In this document: piece after piece, positions 31,594 through 38,057 of the stretch | Position numbering within the stretch: the stretch's first letter is position 1 | Layout: the number at the start of each line of letters is the position of its first letter | Source of the DNA: Candidatus Omnitrophota bacterium | GTDB lineage: Bacteria; Omnitrophota; Gorgyraeia; Aquiviventales; Aquiviventaceae | DNA length: 43,068 nucleotides | NCBI GenBank assembly: GCA_016192545.1 | Contig: JACPTX010000020.1 | Coordinates: 1-43,068 of the forward strand | Direction of reading: 5' to 3' | The notes under the pieces: generated by a model | What the model saw: the letters and a program-made list of their open reading frames with translations, nothing else | Database searches by the model: none | Told to the model about the DNA's origin: nothing | Translations under genes and position numbers: made by a program

Positions 31594-31701
31594 GTGTACG
31601 TGCCGTTCTTCAATCCTCGCCTTCCTGACGTGGTCCTGGGGCTCATGATCGGCCTGGGACTCGCGCTCGTCTGGCACTGGGTCGTCTGGACCGTCCACTG
31701 A
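31594..31701 (+). CDS. 35-residue predicted single-span membrane peptide, family unknown
   Basis: Not recognised. The frame from GTG 31594 reads VYVPFFNPRLPDVVLGLMIG and ends LALVWHWVVWTVH, giving one hydrophobic helix (about residues 13-32) with a Trp-rich end. A GGGGGGAG sequence precedes it. GTG 31582 and GTG 31600 are other in-frame starts, and 31600 has the better spacing. A weaker GC hairpin (GGCCGG/CCGGCC at 31707-31723) follows the stop. Its dedicated promoter supports it, but the short length makes the call tentative. Confidence 0.5.
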   Translation: MYVPFFNPRLPDVVLGLMIGLGLALVWHWVVWTVH

Positions 31702-31706
31702 GCCGC

Positions 31707-31723
31707 GGCCGGTTCACCCGGCC
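31707..31723 (+). terminator. Possible weak terminator hairpin
   Basis: A 6-bp stem GGCCGG/CCGGCC with a 5-nt loop is followed by TTCGTT. The T-run is poor, so termination would be partial at best. Confidence 0.35.
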
Positions 31724-31748
31724 TTCGTTGCTCGGTGCCGCTTCAGGT

Positions 31749-31777
31749 TTGACCGGTTTCCTGCGCTGTGTTATCAT
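31749..31777 (+). promoter_or_regulatory. Candidate promoter for the MagIII-like glycosylase
   Basis: TTGACC (31749-31754), a 17-nt spacer, and TATCAT (31772-31777). The ATG at 31787 is only 9 nt beyond the -10 element and has no Shine-Dalgarno, which predicts a leaderless mRNA. Confidence 0.75.
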
Positions 31778-31786
31778 GGCGTCTGG

Positions 31787-32464
31787 ATGTCTTCCAGGAG
31801 CCTCCCGTCGCTGCGAACGATCTACCGGCGGTTGCTCAGACGGCTCGGTCCTCAGCACTGGTGGCCGGCACGCAGCGCGTTCGAGGTCATGGTGGGTGCC
31901 ATTGTCACGCAGAGCACCAACTGGCACAACGTCGAACGGGCGATGGCCAACGTGAAACAGGCCTGCGCGTTGTCGGCCAGGACGATGGCGCGGCTCCGGC
32001 CCTCGGTGTTGCGGCGGTTGATCCGCCCCAGCGGCTATTTCACGCAGAAGGCGGCGCGGCTGAAGACGTTCAGCCGCTGGTACGTCGCGCGCTACGGCGC
32101 GAGTCCCCGCCGGATGTTCCGCACCGAGCCGTGGACCCTGCGGCAGGAATTGCTGGGCCTCCCGGGCATCGGCCCGGAGACCGCGGATTCCATCCTGCTG
32201 TACGCCGGCCAGCAGCCGGTCGCGGTGGTGGACGCCTACACCCGCCGGATTTTCCGCCGGCATCACCTGGCGGAGGGCGATGAGCCCTATGAGGTCATCC
32301 AGCGGTTCGTGATGGACCGCCTGCCGGAGGATCCGAAGGTGTTCAACGAATTTCACGCCCTGCTGGTCGCCGTCGGCAAGTCGTACTGCCACCGGCGAGA
32401 TCCCGAGTGCGACCAATGTCCCTTGGGGGAGTTCCCCCATCACGTTGAGGAGACGCATGCCTGA
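31787..32464 (+). CDS. HhH-GPD DNA glycosylase, MagIII-like
   Basis: Base-excision DNA glycosylase of the endonuclease III superfamily. The 225-residue protein has FEVMVGAIVTQSTNWHNVERA, the hairpin LLGLPGIGPETADSILLYA and the catalytic Asp in VAVVDAYTRRIF. The Lys that makes endonuclease III an AP lyase is replaced by Glu (GPET), as expected for a monofunctional glycosylase such as 3-methyladenine glycosylase III. The iron-sulfur loop has only C-x6-C-x2-C (CHRRDPECDQC), with no fourth Cys at the usual spacing. It differs clearly from the complete nth gene at 10.5 kb. Confidence 0.88.
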   Translation: MSSRSLPSLRTIYRRLLRRLGPQHWWPARSAFEVMVGAIVTQSTNWHNVERAMANVKQACALSARTMARLRPSVLRRLIRPSGYFTQKAARLKTFSRWYVARYGASPRRMFRTEPWTLRQELLGLPGIGPETADSILLYAGQQPVAVVDAYTRRIFRRHHLAEGDEPYEVIQRFVMDRLPEDPKVFNEFHALLVAVGKSYCHRRDPECDQCPLGEFPHHVEETHA

Positions 32465-32708
32465 TCGACCGACGAACTGCCCCACGTGCAATAAGCGGCT
32501 GAGCAAGAAATCGTGGTACTACCGCAACGGCCAGTACGCCTGCAAGAAAGGCTGCTGGCAGGCGGCCCAGGCCAAAGCCAAGCAGGAGCAGACCGCCAAG
32601 CACGCCCCAGGCGAGCCGGTCAAAGAAGCGCCCGCCAAGACTGCGGCGCCCGCGGAGGCCGCGGCCGCTCCGAAGGAAGCTCCAAAAGCAGCCAAGGCCG
32701 GGGGATGA
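32457..32708 (+). CDS. Small zinc-ribbon-like protein with AKPE-rich tail
   Basis: No family recognised. The 83-residue product has four cysteines in NCPTCNKRLSKKSWYYRNGQ and ACKKGCW (CxxC ... CxxxC), compatible with a zinc knuckle. After it comes a ~45-residue Ala/Lys/Pro/Glu low-complexity tail very like that of the small basic protein at 27.1 kb. ATG 32457 has a GAGGAG Shine-Dalgarno and overlaps the glycosylase stop; an in-frame ATG at 32445 would add MRRR. A nucleic-acid-binding role is plausible (inference). Confidence 0.7.
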   Translation: MPDRPTNCPTCNKRLSKKSWYYRNGQYACKKGCWQAAQAKAKQEQTAKHAPGEPVKEAPAKTAAPAEAAAAPKEAPKAAKAGG

Positions 32709-33052
32709 ACGACGACTGCCTCTTCTGCCGGATCGCCCAGCGGAGGCTGCCGGCGGAGATCGTGGCAGAAGATGACGACGTGCTCGCCTTCAAGGACGTC
32801 AATCCGCAGGCGCCGACGCACCTGCTCGTCATCCCGAAATCGCACATCGCCCGCCTGTCGGACCTGACGCCGGAGACGGCCCGCGTGGTGGGACAAACCG
32901 TGCTCATGGCCAACCGCCTGGCACAACAGTCCGGGATTGCGGAGCCGGGCTATCGGCTCGTGATGAACTGCGGCCCGCAGGCCGGGCAGAGCGTGTGGCA
33001 TCTGCACCTGCATCTGCTCGGCGGCCGTCCGATGAAGTGGCCGCCGGGATGA
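32705..33052 (+). CDS. HIT-family nucleotide-binding protein (Hint-like)
   Basis: Purine nucleoside phosphoramidase/hydrolase of the Hint branch. The 115-residue protein starts DDCLFCRIAQRRLPAEIVAE. It carries FKDVNPQAPTHLLVIPKSHI and the histidine triad WHLHLHLLGGRPMKWPPG (HxHxHxx) at the C terminus. The CLFC pair fits the zinc-binding Hint type. Length is typical. ATGA overlaps join it to the genes on both sides. Confidence 0.95.
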   Translation: MNDDCLFCRIAQRRLPAEIVAEDDDVLAFKDVNPQAPTHLLVIPKSHIARLSDLTPETARVVGQTVLMANRLAQQSGIAEPGYRLVMNCGPQAGQSVWHLHLHLLGGRPMKWPPG

Positions 33053-33405
33053 GTGAACGGCGTCGAGCGACCCGGGTCGCCAAGCAGCTCCCGCTGACGA
33101 TTGCAGACCGGGCCGGGGTGTTCACGACCCGGACGGAAAACTTGAGCGCCTCCGGCGTCTGCTGCACGGTCAAACGGTTCCTCCCGCTGCTCACGAAGCT
33201 GCAGATCCGCCTGGAGCTCTTGGACGCCAAACCCCTGTCCATCACCTGCGTGGGGATCGTGGTGCGCATCGAACCGCCTCAAGCGGCTCCCAGGCGCTCC
33301 GGGTATCAGGTGGCGATTTTCTTCAACGACCTGTCCGCGCCCAGTCGCGCGGCCCTGGCCCGCTACGTGCAGCAGCACCGGTCCGGTGCCGCAACCCGCC
33401 AGTAA
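33049..33405 (+). CDS. PilZ-domain protein 2
   Basis: The 118-residue product reads SERRRATRVAKQLPLTIA, with the RRxxR-type motif at residues 3-8. TENLSASGVCCTVKRFLP matches the D/N-x-S-x-x-G motif (N-L-S-A-S-G), followed by a beta-barrel part (CVGIVVRIEP, YQVAIFFNDL). This copy keeps the Ser and Gly that PilZ 1 partly lacks, so it is the better cyclic-di-GMP-binding candidate. No diguanylate cyclase or phosphodiesterase is in the window. Confidence 0.85.
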   Translation: MSERRRATRVAKQLPLTIADRAGVFTTRTENLSASGVCCTVKRFLPLLTKLQIRLELLDAKPLSITCVGIVVRIEPPQAAPRRSGYQVAIFFNDLSAPSRAALARYVQQHRSGAATRQ

Positions 33406-33413
33406 CATTCGCC

Positions 33414-34295
33414 GTGGTGATCGGGTGGCTTCTGGCAGGCGTCGGACTGGCGATCGCGTGGTGGGGAATCCGTTCCACCCGCCGCACGCTGCATCCGGTC
33501 AGCACACCGTTCCCCGCACCCGACCCGTTTCCGCCTTATCGCCGCGTGGCGCTCACAGGCCTGGATGGCGCCTCGTTTGACCTGTGGGTGTTTGAGGCGG
33601 AGCCGCCGCGCGGCGTGGTGGTGGCCTGCCACGGGTATCACGCCAGCCGGCTGCAGCTGGTCGAACTGGCGGACCGCCTGCGCCGGCGAGGCTACACGGT
33701 GATCCTCTTCGACCTGCGCGGGCATGAGACGCGCCCCGGCCGATGCAGCTTCGGCGTGGAGGATGTCCAGGACCTGGAGGCGATCCGGCAGTGGATCCGA
33801 CGGCAGCCTGCGCTGGCCCCGCAGCCGCTCGGACTTCTCGGATTCTCGCTCGGCGGGGCGGTGGCCTGTCAGGCCGCGCTGCGGATGCCGGATCTTCACG
33901 GCGTGGTGCTCGACTCGACGTACGCCCGTCTGTTTCCCATCCTGGCCAAGGCGATCCGGCGGGACTACCGCCTGCCGGCGGTCCCGTGGGCCTGGATCAC
34001 CTGGCTGGGGGTCCAGCTGGCGCTCGGACGTCGATTGGCGGCGCGCGATCCGCTCGTGCTGGCGGCGCAGTGTCCGCAGCCGGCGCTGATCATCCACGGC
34101 GCGCAGGACGCCGCGGTCCCGATCCAGGACGCCCAGGCGATCTTCGCCCGGTGGCGGGGTCCGAAGGACCTGTGGATTGAGCCGCAGGCCAAACACGTCG
34201 GCGCCTTTGCCGCGGACCCGACAGCCTATACGCAACGTGTGGCGGAGTTCCTTGACCGATGGCTGCTTCGCGCACCCCCCTCATCGCCCTCTTGA
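33414..34295 (+). CDS. Membrane-anchored alpha/beta hydrolase
   Basis: Serine hydrolase of unknown substrate. The 293-residue protein has an N-terminal hydrophobic anchor (VIGWLLAGVGLAIAWWGI) and then an alpha/beta-hydrolase fold with VVVACHGYHASR (oxyanion HG). The nucleophile elbow is LLGFSLGGAVACQAAL (Ser near residue 143), the acid lies in HGAQDAAVPIQ and the His in QAKHVGAF. It resembles YqkD/BAHD-type membrane-associated hydrolases. The start is GTG 33414 or 33417. It overlaps the next gene by 37 nt. Confidence 0.85.
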   Translation: MVIGWLLAGVGLAIAWWGIRSTRRTLHPVSTPFPAPDPFPPYRRVALTGLDGASFDLWVFEAEPPRGVVVACHGYHASRLQLVELADRLRRRGYTVILFDLRGHETRPGRCSFGVEDVQDLEAIRQWIRRQPALAPQPLGLLGFSLGGAVACQAALRMPDLHGVVLDSTYARLFPILAKAIRRDYRLPAVPWAWITWLGVQLALGRRLAARDPLVLAAQCPQPALIIHGAQDAAVPIQDAQAIFARWRGPKDLWIEPQAKHVGAFAADPTAYTQRVAEFLDRWLLRAPPSSPS

Positions 34296-35074
34296 CTGAT
34301 TTCGGCACGGCGGACTGGTATGCCGCCTGCATGAAGGGGGTCATCCTCCGGACCCGCCCGCAGACGCATCTGGTGGACATCACCCATGAGATCCCGCCGC
34401 AGGATGTCGCGGCCGGCGCCTTCACGCTCGCCGCCGCGGCCCCGTGGTTTCCCGCGCAGACCGTCTTCGCGTGCGTCGTGGATCCGGGCGTCGGCACCGA
34501 GCGTCCGTTGCTCGCCGCGGAAGCCGACGGCCAGCGCTTCGTGGCCCCGGACAACGGCTTGCTCTCGCTCGTCCTGGAACGGGCGAAGCGGCGGGCGCTC
34601 GTGAAACTGACCAACCCGCGATGCTGGCTCCCGGCGGTCAGCCACACCTTCCACGGGCGGGATATCATCGCGCCGGTGGCCGCGGAGCTGGCCCAGGGGC
34701 GGCCGCTGCGCCAGTTCGGCATTCCCGTCCGCCGCTACCGCACGTTGGCGATTCCGCCGCTGAAGCGCCTCGGGCGGACCCTCACCGGCTGCGTCCTCCA
34801 TCTTGATGCGTTCGGCAACCTCATCACCAACCTGCCGGCCGGTCTCCTGGCCCTGCCCTCGCGGTGGGAAGTCCGGTATCAACAGCGCCGCGTCCGTGTG
34901 GTATCCTCATACGAGGAGGGACGCCCGAACGAGCTGCTCGCGATCGCCGGGTCACTGGGGTATGTGGAGCTGGCGGTGCGCAACGGCTCGGCCGCGGCAC
35001 GCTGCCGGGCCAAGCGGTATGATCCGGTGAGGCTATGCGACACATCGCGTCCCGCCACGGCGGGATCCTCGTGA
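34259..35074 (+). CDS. SAM hydroxide adenosyltransferase (DUF62) family protein
   Basis: Relative of fluorinase/chlorinase; most bacterial members hydrolyse S-adenosylmethionine to adenosine and methionine. The 271-residue protein has LIALLTDFGTADWYAACMKG, HEIPPQDVAAGAF, VVDPGVGTERPLLA, HTFHGRDIIAPVAAELA and FGNLITNLP. The family normally ends near the NGSAA-x-x-GA-x-x-GDPV segment. Here NGSAAARCRAKRYDPVRL is followed by about 12 more residues encoded by the palindrome at the start of the next gene, so the C terminus looks extended by a repeat. Confidence 0.88.
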   Translation: MAASRTPLIALLTDFGTADWYAACMKGVILRTRPQTHLVDITHEIPPQDVAAGAFTLAAAAPWFPAQTVFACVVDPGVGTERPLLAAEADGQRFVAPDNGLLSLVLERAKRRALVKLTNPRCWLPAVSHTFHGRDIIAPVAAELAQGRPLRQFGIPVRRYRTLAIPPLKRLGRTLTGCVLHLDAFGNLITNLPAGLLALPSRWEVRYQQRRVRVVSSYEEGRPNELLAIAGSLGYVELAVRNGSAAARCRAKRYDPVRLCDTSRPATAGSS

Positions 35075-35787
35075 TCGCGCACCGCGGCGCCTCGGCCGAG
35101 GCGCCGGAGGGCACGCGCGCGGCCATCCGGCTGGCCCTCCGATACCGGGCCGACATGATTGAGCTGGACGTGCAGATGACGCGAGACCGGCGCCTGGTCA
35201 TCTTCCACGATGACCGCCTGGAACGAACCACCGACGGCCGGGGCAGGCTCGGCATGCGCCGATACGCCGAGCTCGCACGCCTGGAGGCCGGGGCCTGGTT
35301 TGCGCCGAGGTTTTCCGGCGAGCGCATCCTGCTCGCCTCGCAGGCGCTCTCGCTGATCCCGCCGCCGCGCCGCATCAACCTGGAGCTCAAGCGGACCGCC
35401 AGGCGGCGCGCGCTCATCCGGCAGCTCGTTCGCCGCGTGCGCGGCACGCGGACCGCCGGCCGCGTGCTCATCTCGTCGTTCGATGCCGGGCTGCTGGGCC
35501 GCGTGAAGGCGGCGGCTCCGCGGCTGGCCAGGGCGCTGCTCTGCCGCGACCGCCCCCGCCGCGCCCTGCGCCGCGCCATCCGCCTGCAGTGCCGGGCCTT
35601 CCACCCCCACGTCTCGCTGGTCAGCCCTTCGCTCGTCGCAGACGCGCATGCCGCAGGATTGCGGGTCCATGCGTGGACCGTGGATGACCCGCAGGAGGCG
35701 CGGCGGCTGGCGCGGATGGGGATCGACGGCCTCTTCACCAACGTCCCGGCCCGCATCCGCGCAGCGCTGTCGAGGATCCCGCGATGA
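35035..35787 (+). CDS. Glycerophosphodiester phosphodiesterase
   Basis: Hydrolyses glycerophosphodiesters to glycerol-3-phosphate. The 250-residue TIM barrel has VIAHRGASAEAPEGT with the catalytic His, IELDVQMTRDRRLVIFHDD with metal ligands and the second His, and INLELKRTA. The C-terminal part is HAWTVDDPQEARRL and IDGLFTN. No signal peptide is seen, so it is the cytosolic UgpQ-like type. The first ~10 residues (MRHIASRHGG) are encoded by a palindrome overlapping the upstream gene. The core would begin at ILVIAHRG, and the true start may be GTG 35071. Confidence 0.93.
   Translation: MRHIASRHGGILVIAHRGASAEAPEGTRAAIRLALRYRADMIELDVQMTRDRRLVIFHDDRLERTTDGRGRLGMRRYAELARLEAGAWFAPRFSGERILLASQALSLIPPPRRINLELKRTARRRALIRQLVRRVRGTRTAGRVLISSFDAGLLGRVKAAAPRLARALLCRDRPRRALRRAIRLQCRAFHPHVSLVSPSLVADAHAAGLRVHAWTVDDPQEARRLARMGIDGLFTNVPARIRAALSRIPR
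35050..35065. repeat. TCCCGCC/GGCGGGA palindrome at the gene overlap
   Basis: 7-bp arms around AC lie exactly in the 40-nt overlap of the SAM-hydrolase-type and phosphodiesterase genes. A half copy (CACGGCGGGAT) occurs upstream of nnrE near 27219. Confidence 0.6.
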
Positions 35788-38057
35788 CCACCTTTGATTT
35801 GCCGCGCCCCAAGGATAAGCTCGCGATCCTCAGGAAGATCCCGCTCTTCGCCGCCTGCACGGAAGACCAGCTCCAGCTCGTCGCCGAGCGTTCCCGCCTC
35901 GTCGAATACAAGAAAGGCGAGGCGGTGTATCACGAAGGGGAGCGCGCGCAGGCGTTCTACCTCGTCGCCTCGGGGCGCCTGCAGGTCTACACCGTCGCCA
36001 ACGAGCAGCGGCAGGTCTACACCGTCCTCCACAACGGCGACACGTTCGGCGAAATCTCCCTGCTGACCGGGGAAGTGCACTCGGCCACCGTCGAGGCGAT
36101 CAATGATACGCTCGTCCTGGAGCTCGACAAGCCGTCGTTCGAAGACCTCCTGAACCGGATCCCCTCGCTGGTGCTGTACCTGAGCCGCCTGCTCTCGAAG
36201 CGCCTCCGGACCAAGGCCCAGGCCGGCGGCGTGGGCGAGGCGACCGTCGTCGCGATGTACAGCGCCGCGAAAGGCGTCGGCCGGACCGTGTTTGCCGTGG
36301 CCCTGGCGGCCTCCCTGCGCCGAGAAACCGGCCGCGAGGCCGTGGTCGTCGATCTCAGCACCCCTGAAGGCGAGGTGAACCGGCTGTTCGGCGCGACGCC
36401 GCACGCCCGCACGTTCCCGGTCACGCGCCGCAGTCTCTTGGCCGAAGAGGTGGTCGAACACGACACGACCGCCCATCCGCTCGGGTTCCGCTTCCTCTAT
36501 GCCGGGGAGCTGATGACGGAAGCGGAAGGGGAGGCCCTCATCGCCCCGCTCGTCAGCGGCCTGACCAAGCGCTTTCACTACATCCTCCTGGACCTGCCGG
36601 TCGAGGTGAACGCCGCGGTCCTCAAAGCCCTGACCCAGGCCGACCAAATCTATCTCGTCAGCGACTGCACGCGGGAGAACGTCATCCGGACCTCCGCCCT
36701 GCAGCATCAGCTGCGGGAAGCGGTCAACTATCGCGACGAGCAGATGAAAGTCATCCTGAACCTCATGGACGGCGGCGGGGAACGCCTCAGCCCGCGCGAC
36801 GTCGCCCAAGCCCTCGCCCACCCCGTCAACCATGTCCTGCCGCGCATCGGACCGGAGACCGGCGAGCTGACCCCGGAGGAGCTCGTGCGGCTGCTGGAAA
36901 GCCGCGAGTCGCCGTATACCAGGAACGTCCGGCGCATTGCGCGCGAACTGGGCGGGGTGCTGGTGGGACTGGCGCTGGGGTCCGGCGCCGCGCTGGGCCT
37001 GGCGCACGTCGGCATCCTGAAGGTCCTCGAGCGGGAGCGCATTCAGGTCGATATCATCGCGGGCTCCAGCATCGGGGCGCTGATCGCCGGCCTCTGGGCC
37101 TGCGGCCATACGGCGGACGACCTGGAGCAGATGGCGTTGCGGTTCAAAGAGCCCTGGGACATCCGGCGGCTCTTCGTGCTGGACCTGAGTCTGCCGCTGC
37201 TCAGTGTCATCATCGGCGCCGTGGCCGGTGTGGGCATGGGGCTTCTGACGGGGTTCTGGGCGGGGCTCATCTTGGGAATCTTTGTCTGCGTGTTGCTCGC
37301 GGTGATCATGGGTCCGTTGGTCGGCGGCCCCATCCAGGGCTCGCAATTGATGGCGACGCTCCAGAAGGACTTCGAGGGCAAGACGTTTGAAGACACGTGG
37401 CTGCCGCTGAAAATCATTGCGACCAACCCCATGGCCCGGGAGGAAATCGTGTTCGAATCCGGCCCGATCGCCGAGGCGGTCCGCGCCTCGGTCTCCATCC
37501 CCGGCATCTTCAAGCCGGTCATCCGCCAGGGCAAGATCTGCCTCGACGGCGGCGTGATCAACCCGGTGCCGGTCAGCGCGCTGAAGCAGGCCGGGGCCAA
37601 CCGCGTGATTGCCGTCAATGTCTTCCCCACGACGCCGGAGCTGACGCAGCATCTCCAGGAGGTCCAGCGACATAAAACCGAGTGGGACGCGCAGCTGGCG
37701 TCCAAGAGCTTTCCGGTCCGGCTCTGGATGCGGCTCCGCCAGGAGTTCTTCCGATCCGTGTCCCCGCTGGTGTTCGACGTCATCATGCGCTCCATGCAGT
37801 CGATGGAATTCCAGATCGCGGAGGTGTCCTGCCGCGAGGCGGACCTCATCCTCCGGCCCACCGTCCCGGGCTCGCACTGGCTGGAGTTCTACAACCCGGA
37901 GAAATTCATCCGGCGCGGGGAAGAGGAGGCGTTCCGGCATCTGCCCATTCTCAAACGCCTGACCGGCATCGTGGACGGCTCTTCGGCCGCGGCGCCGTCC
38001 CCGACCACCCCCCCTGCGTTGACAACCCGCGAAGACCCCGGTACGATACTTCCCTGA
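35784..38057 (+). CDS. cNMP-binding / degenerate MinD-like ATPase / patatin phospholipase fusion
   Basis: The 757-residue protein has three parts. (1) A cyclic-nucleotide-binding fold covers about residues 10-140 (FAACTEDQLQLVAERSRL, GDTFGEISLLTGEVHSATV). (2) A MinD/ParA-like domain covers about 150-355; its P-loop reads YSAAKGVGRTVFAVALA, lacking the usual KGGxGKT glycine and lysine, yet AVVVDLSTPEGEVNRLF and YILLDLP keep the fold. (3) A patatin domain runs from about 390 with GSGAALGLAHVGILKVLE, nucleophile GSSIG (Ser429) and DGG (Asp588). Two predicted membrane helices (about 466-486 and 491-511) interrupt the patatin domain between Ser and Asp. It is related in plan to NTE-type lysophospholipases and probably membrane-bound. 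Confidence 0.9.
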   Translation: MTTFDLPRPKDKLAILRKIPLFAACTEDQLQLVAERSRLVEYKKGEAVYHEGERAQAFYLVASGRLQVYTVANEQRQVYTVLHNGDTFGEISLLTGEVHSATVEAINDTLVLELDKPSFEDLLNRIPSLVLYLSRLLSKRLRTKAQAGGVGEATVVAMYSAAKGVGRTVFAVALAASLRRETGREAVVVDLSTPEGEVNRLFGATPHARTFPVTRRSLLAEEVVEHDTTAHPLGFRFLYAGELMTEAEGEALIAPLVSGLTKRFHYILLDLPVEVNAAVLKALTQADQIYLVSDCTRENVIRTSALQHQLREAVNYRDEQMKVILNLMDGGGERLSPRDVAQALAHPVNHVLPRIGPETGELTPEELVRLLESRESPYTRNVRRIARELGGVLVGLALGSGAALGLAHVGILKVLERERIQVDIIAGSSIGALIAGLWACGHTADDLEQMALRFKEPWDIRRLFVLDLSLPLLSVIIGAVAGVGMGLLTGFWAGLILGIFVCVLLAVIMGPLVGGPIQGSQLMATLQKDFEGKTFEDTWLPLKIIATNPMAREEIVFESGPIAEAVRASVSIPGIFKPVIRQGKICLDGGVINPVPVSALKQAGANRVIAVNVFPTTPELTQHLQEVQRHKTEWDAQLASKSFPVRLWMRLRQEFFRSVSPLVFDVIMRSMQSMEFQIAEVSCREADLILRPTVPGSHWLEFYNPEKFIRRGEEEAFRHLPILKRLTGIVDGSSAAAPSPTTPPALTTREDPGTILP
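38020..38047 (+). promoter_or_regulatory. Candidate promoter for the beta-oxidation cluster
   Basis: TTGACA (38020-38025), a 16-nt spacer, and TACGAT (38042-38047), inside the last codons of the patatin gene. The thiolase ATG is 9 nt past the -10 element, with no Shine-Dalgarno. Confidence 0.7.

Noticed and set aside
34824-37940. 1038-codon minus-strand frame opposite the phosphodiesterase and patatin genes
   Set aside because: Very long but purely antisense. Both sense genes have complete catalytic motifs, and the antisense protein is low-complexity Arg/Asp/His-rich with no domain.
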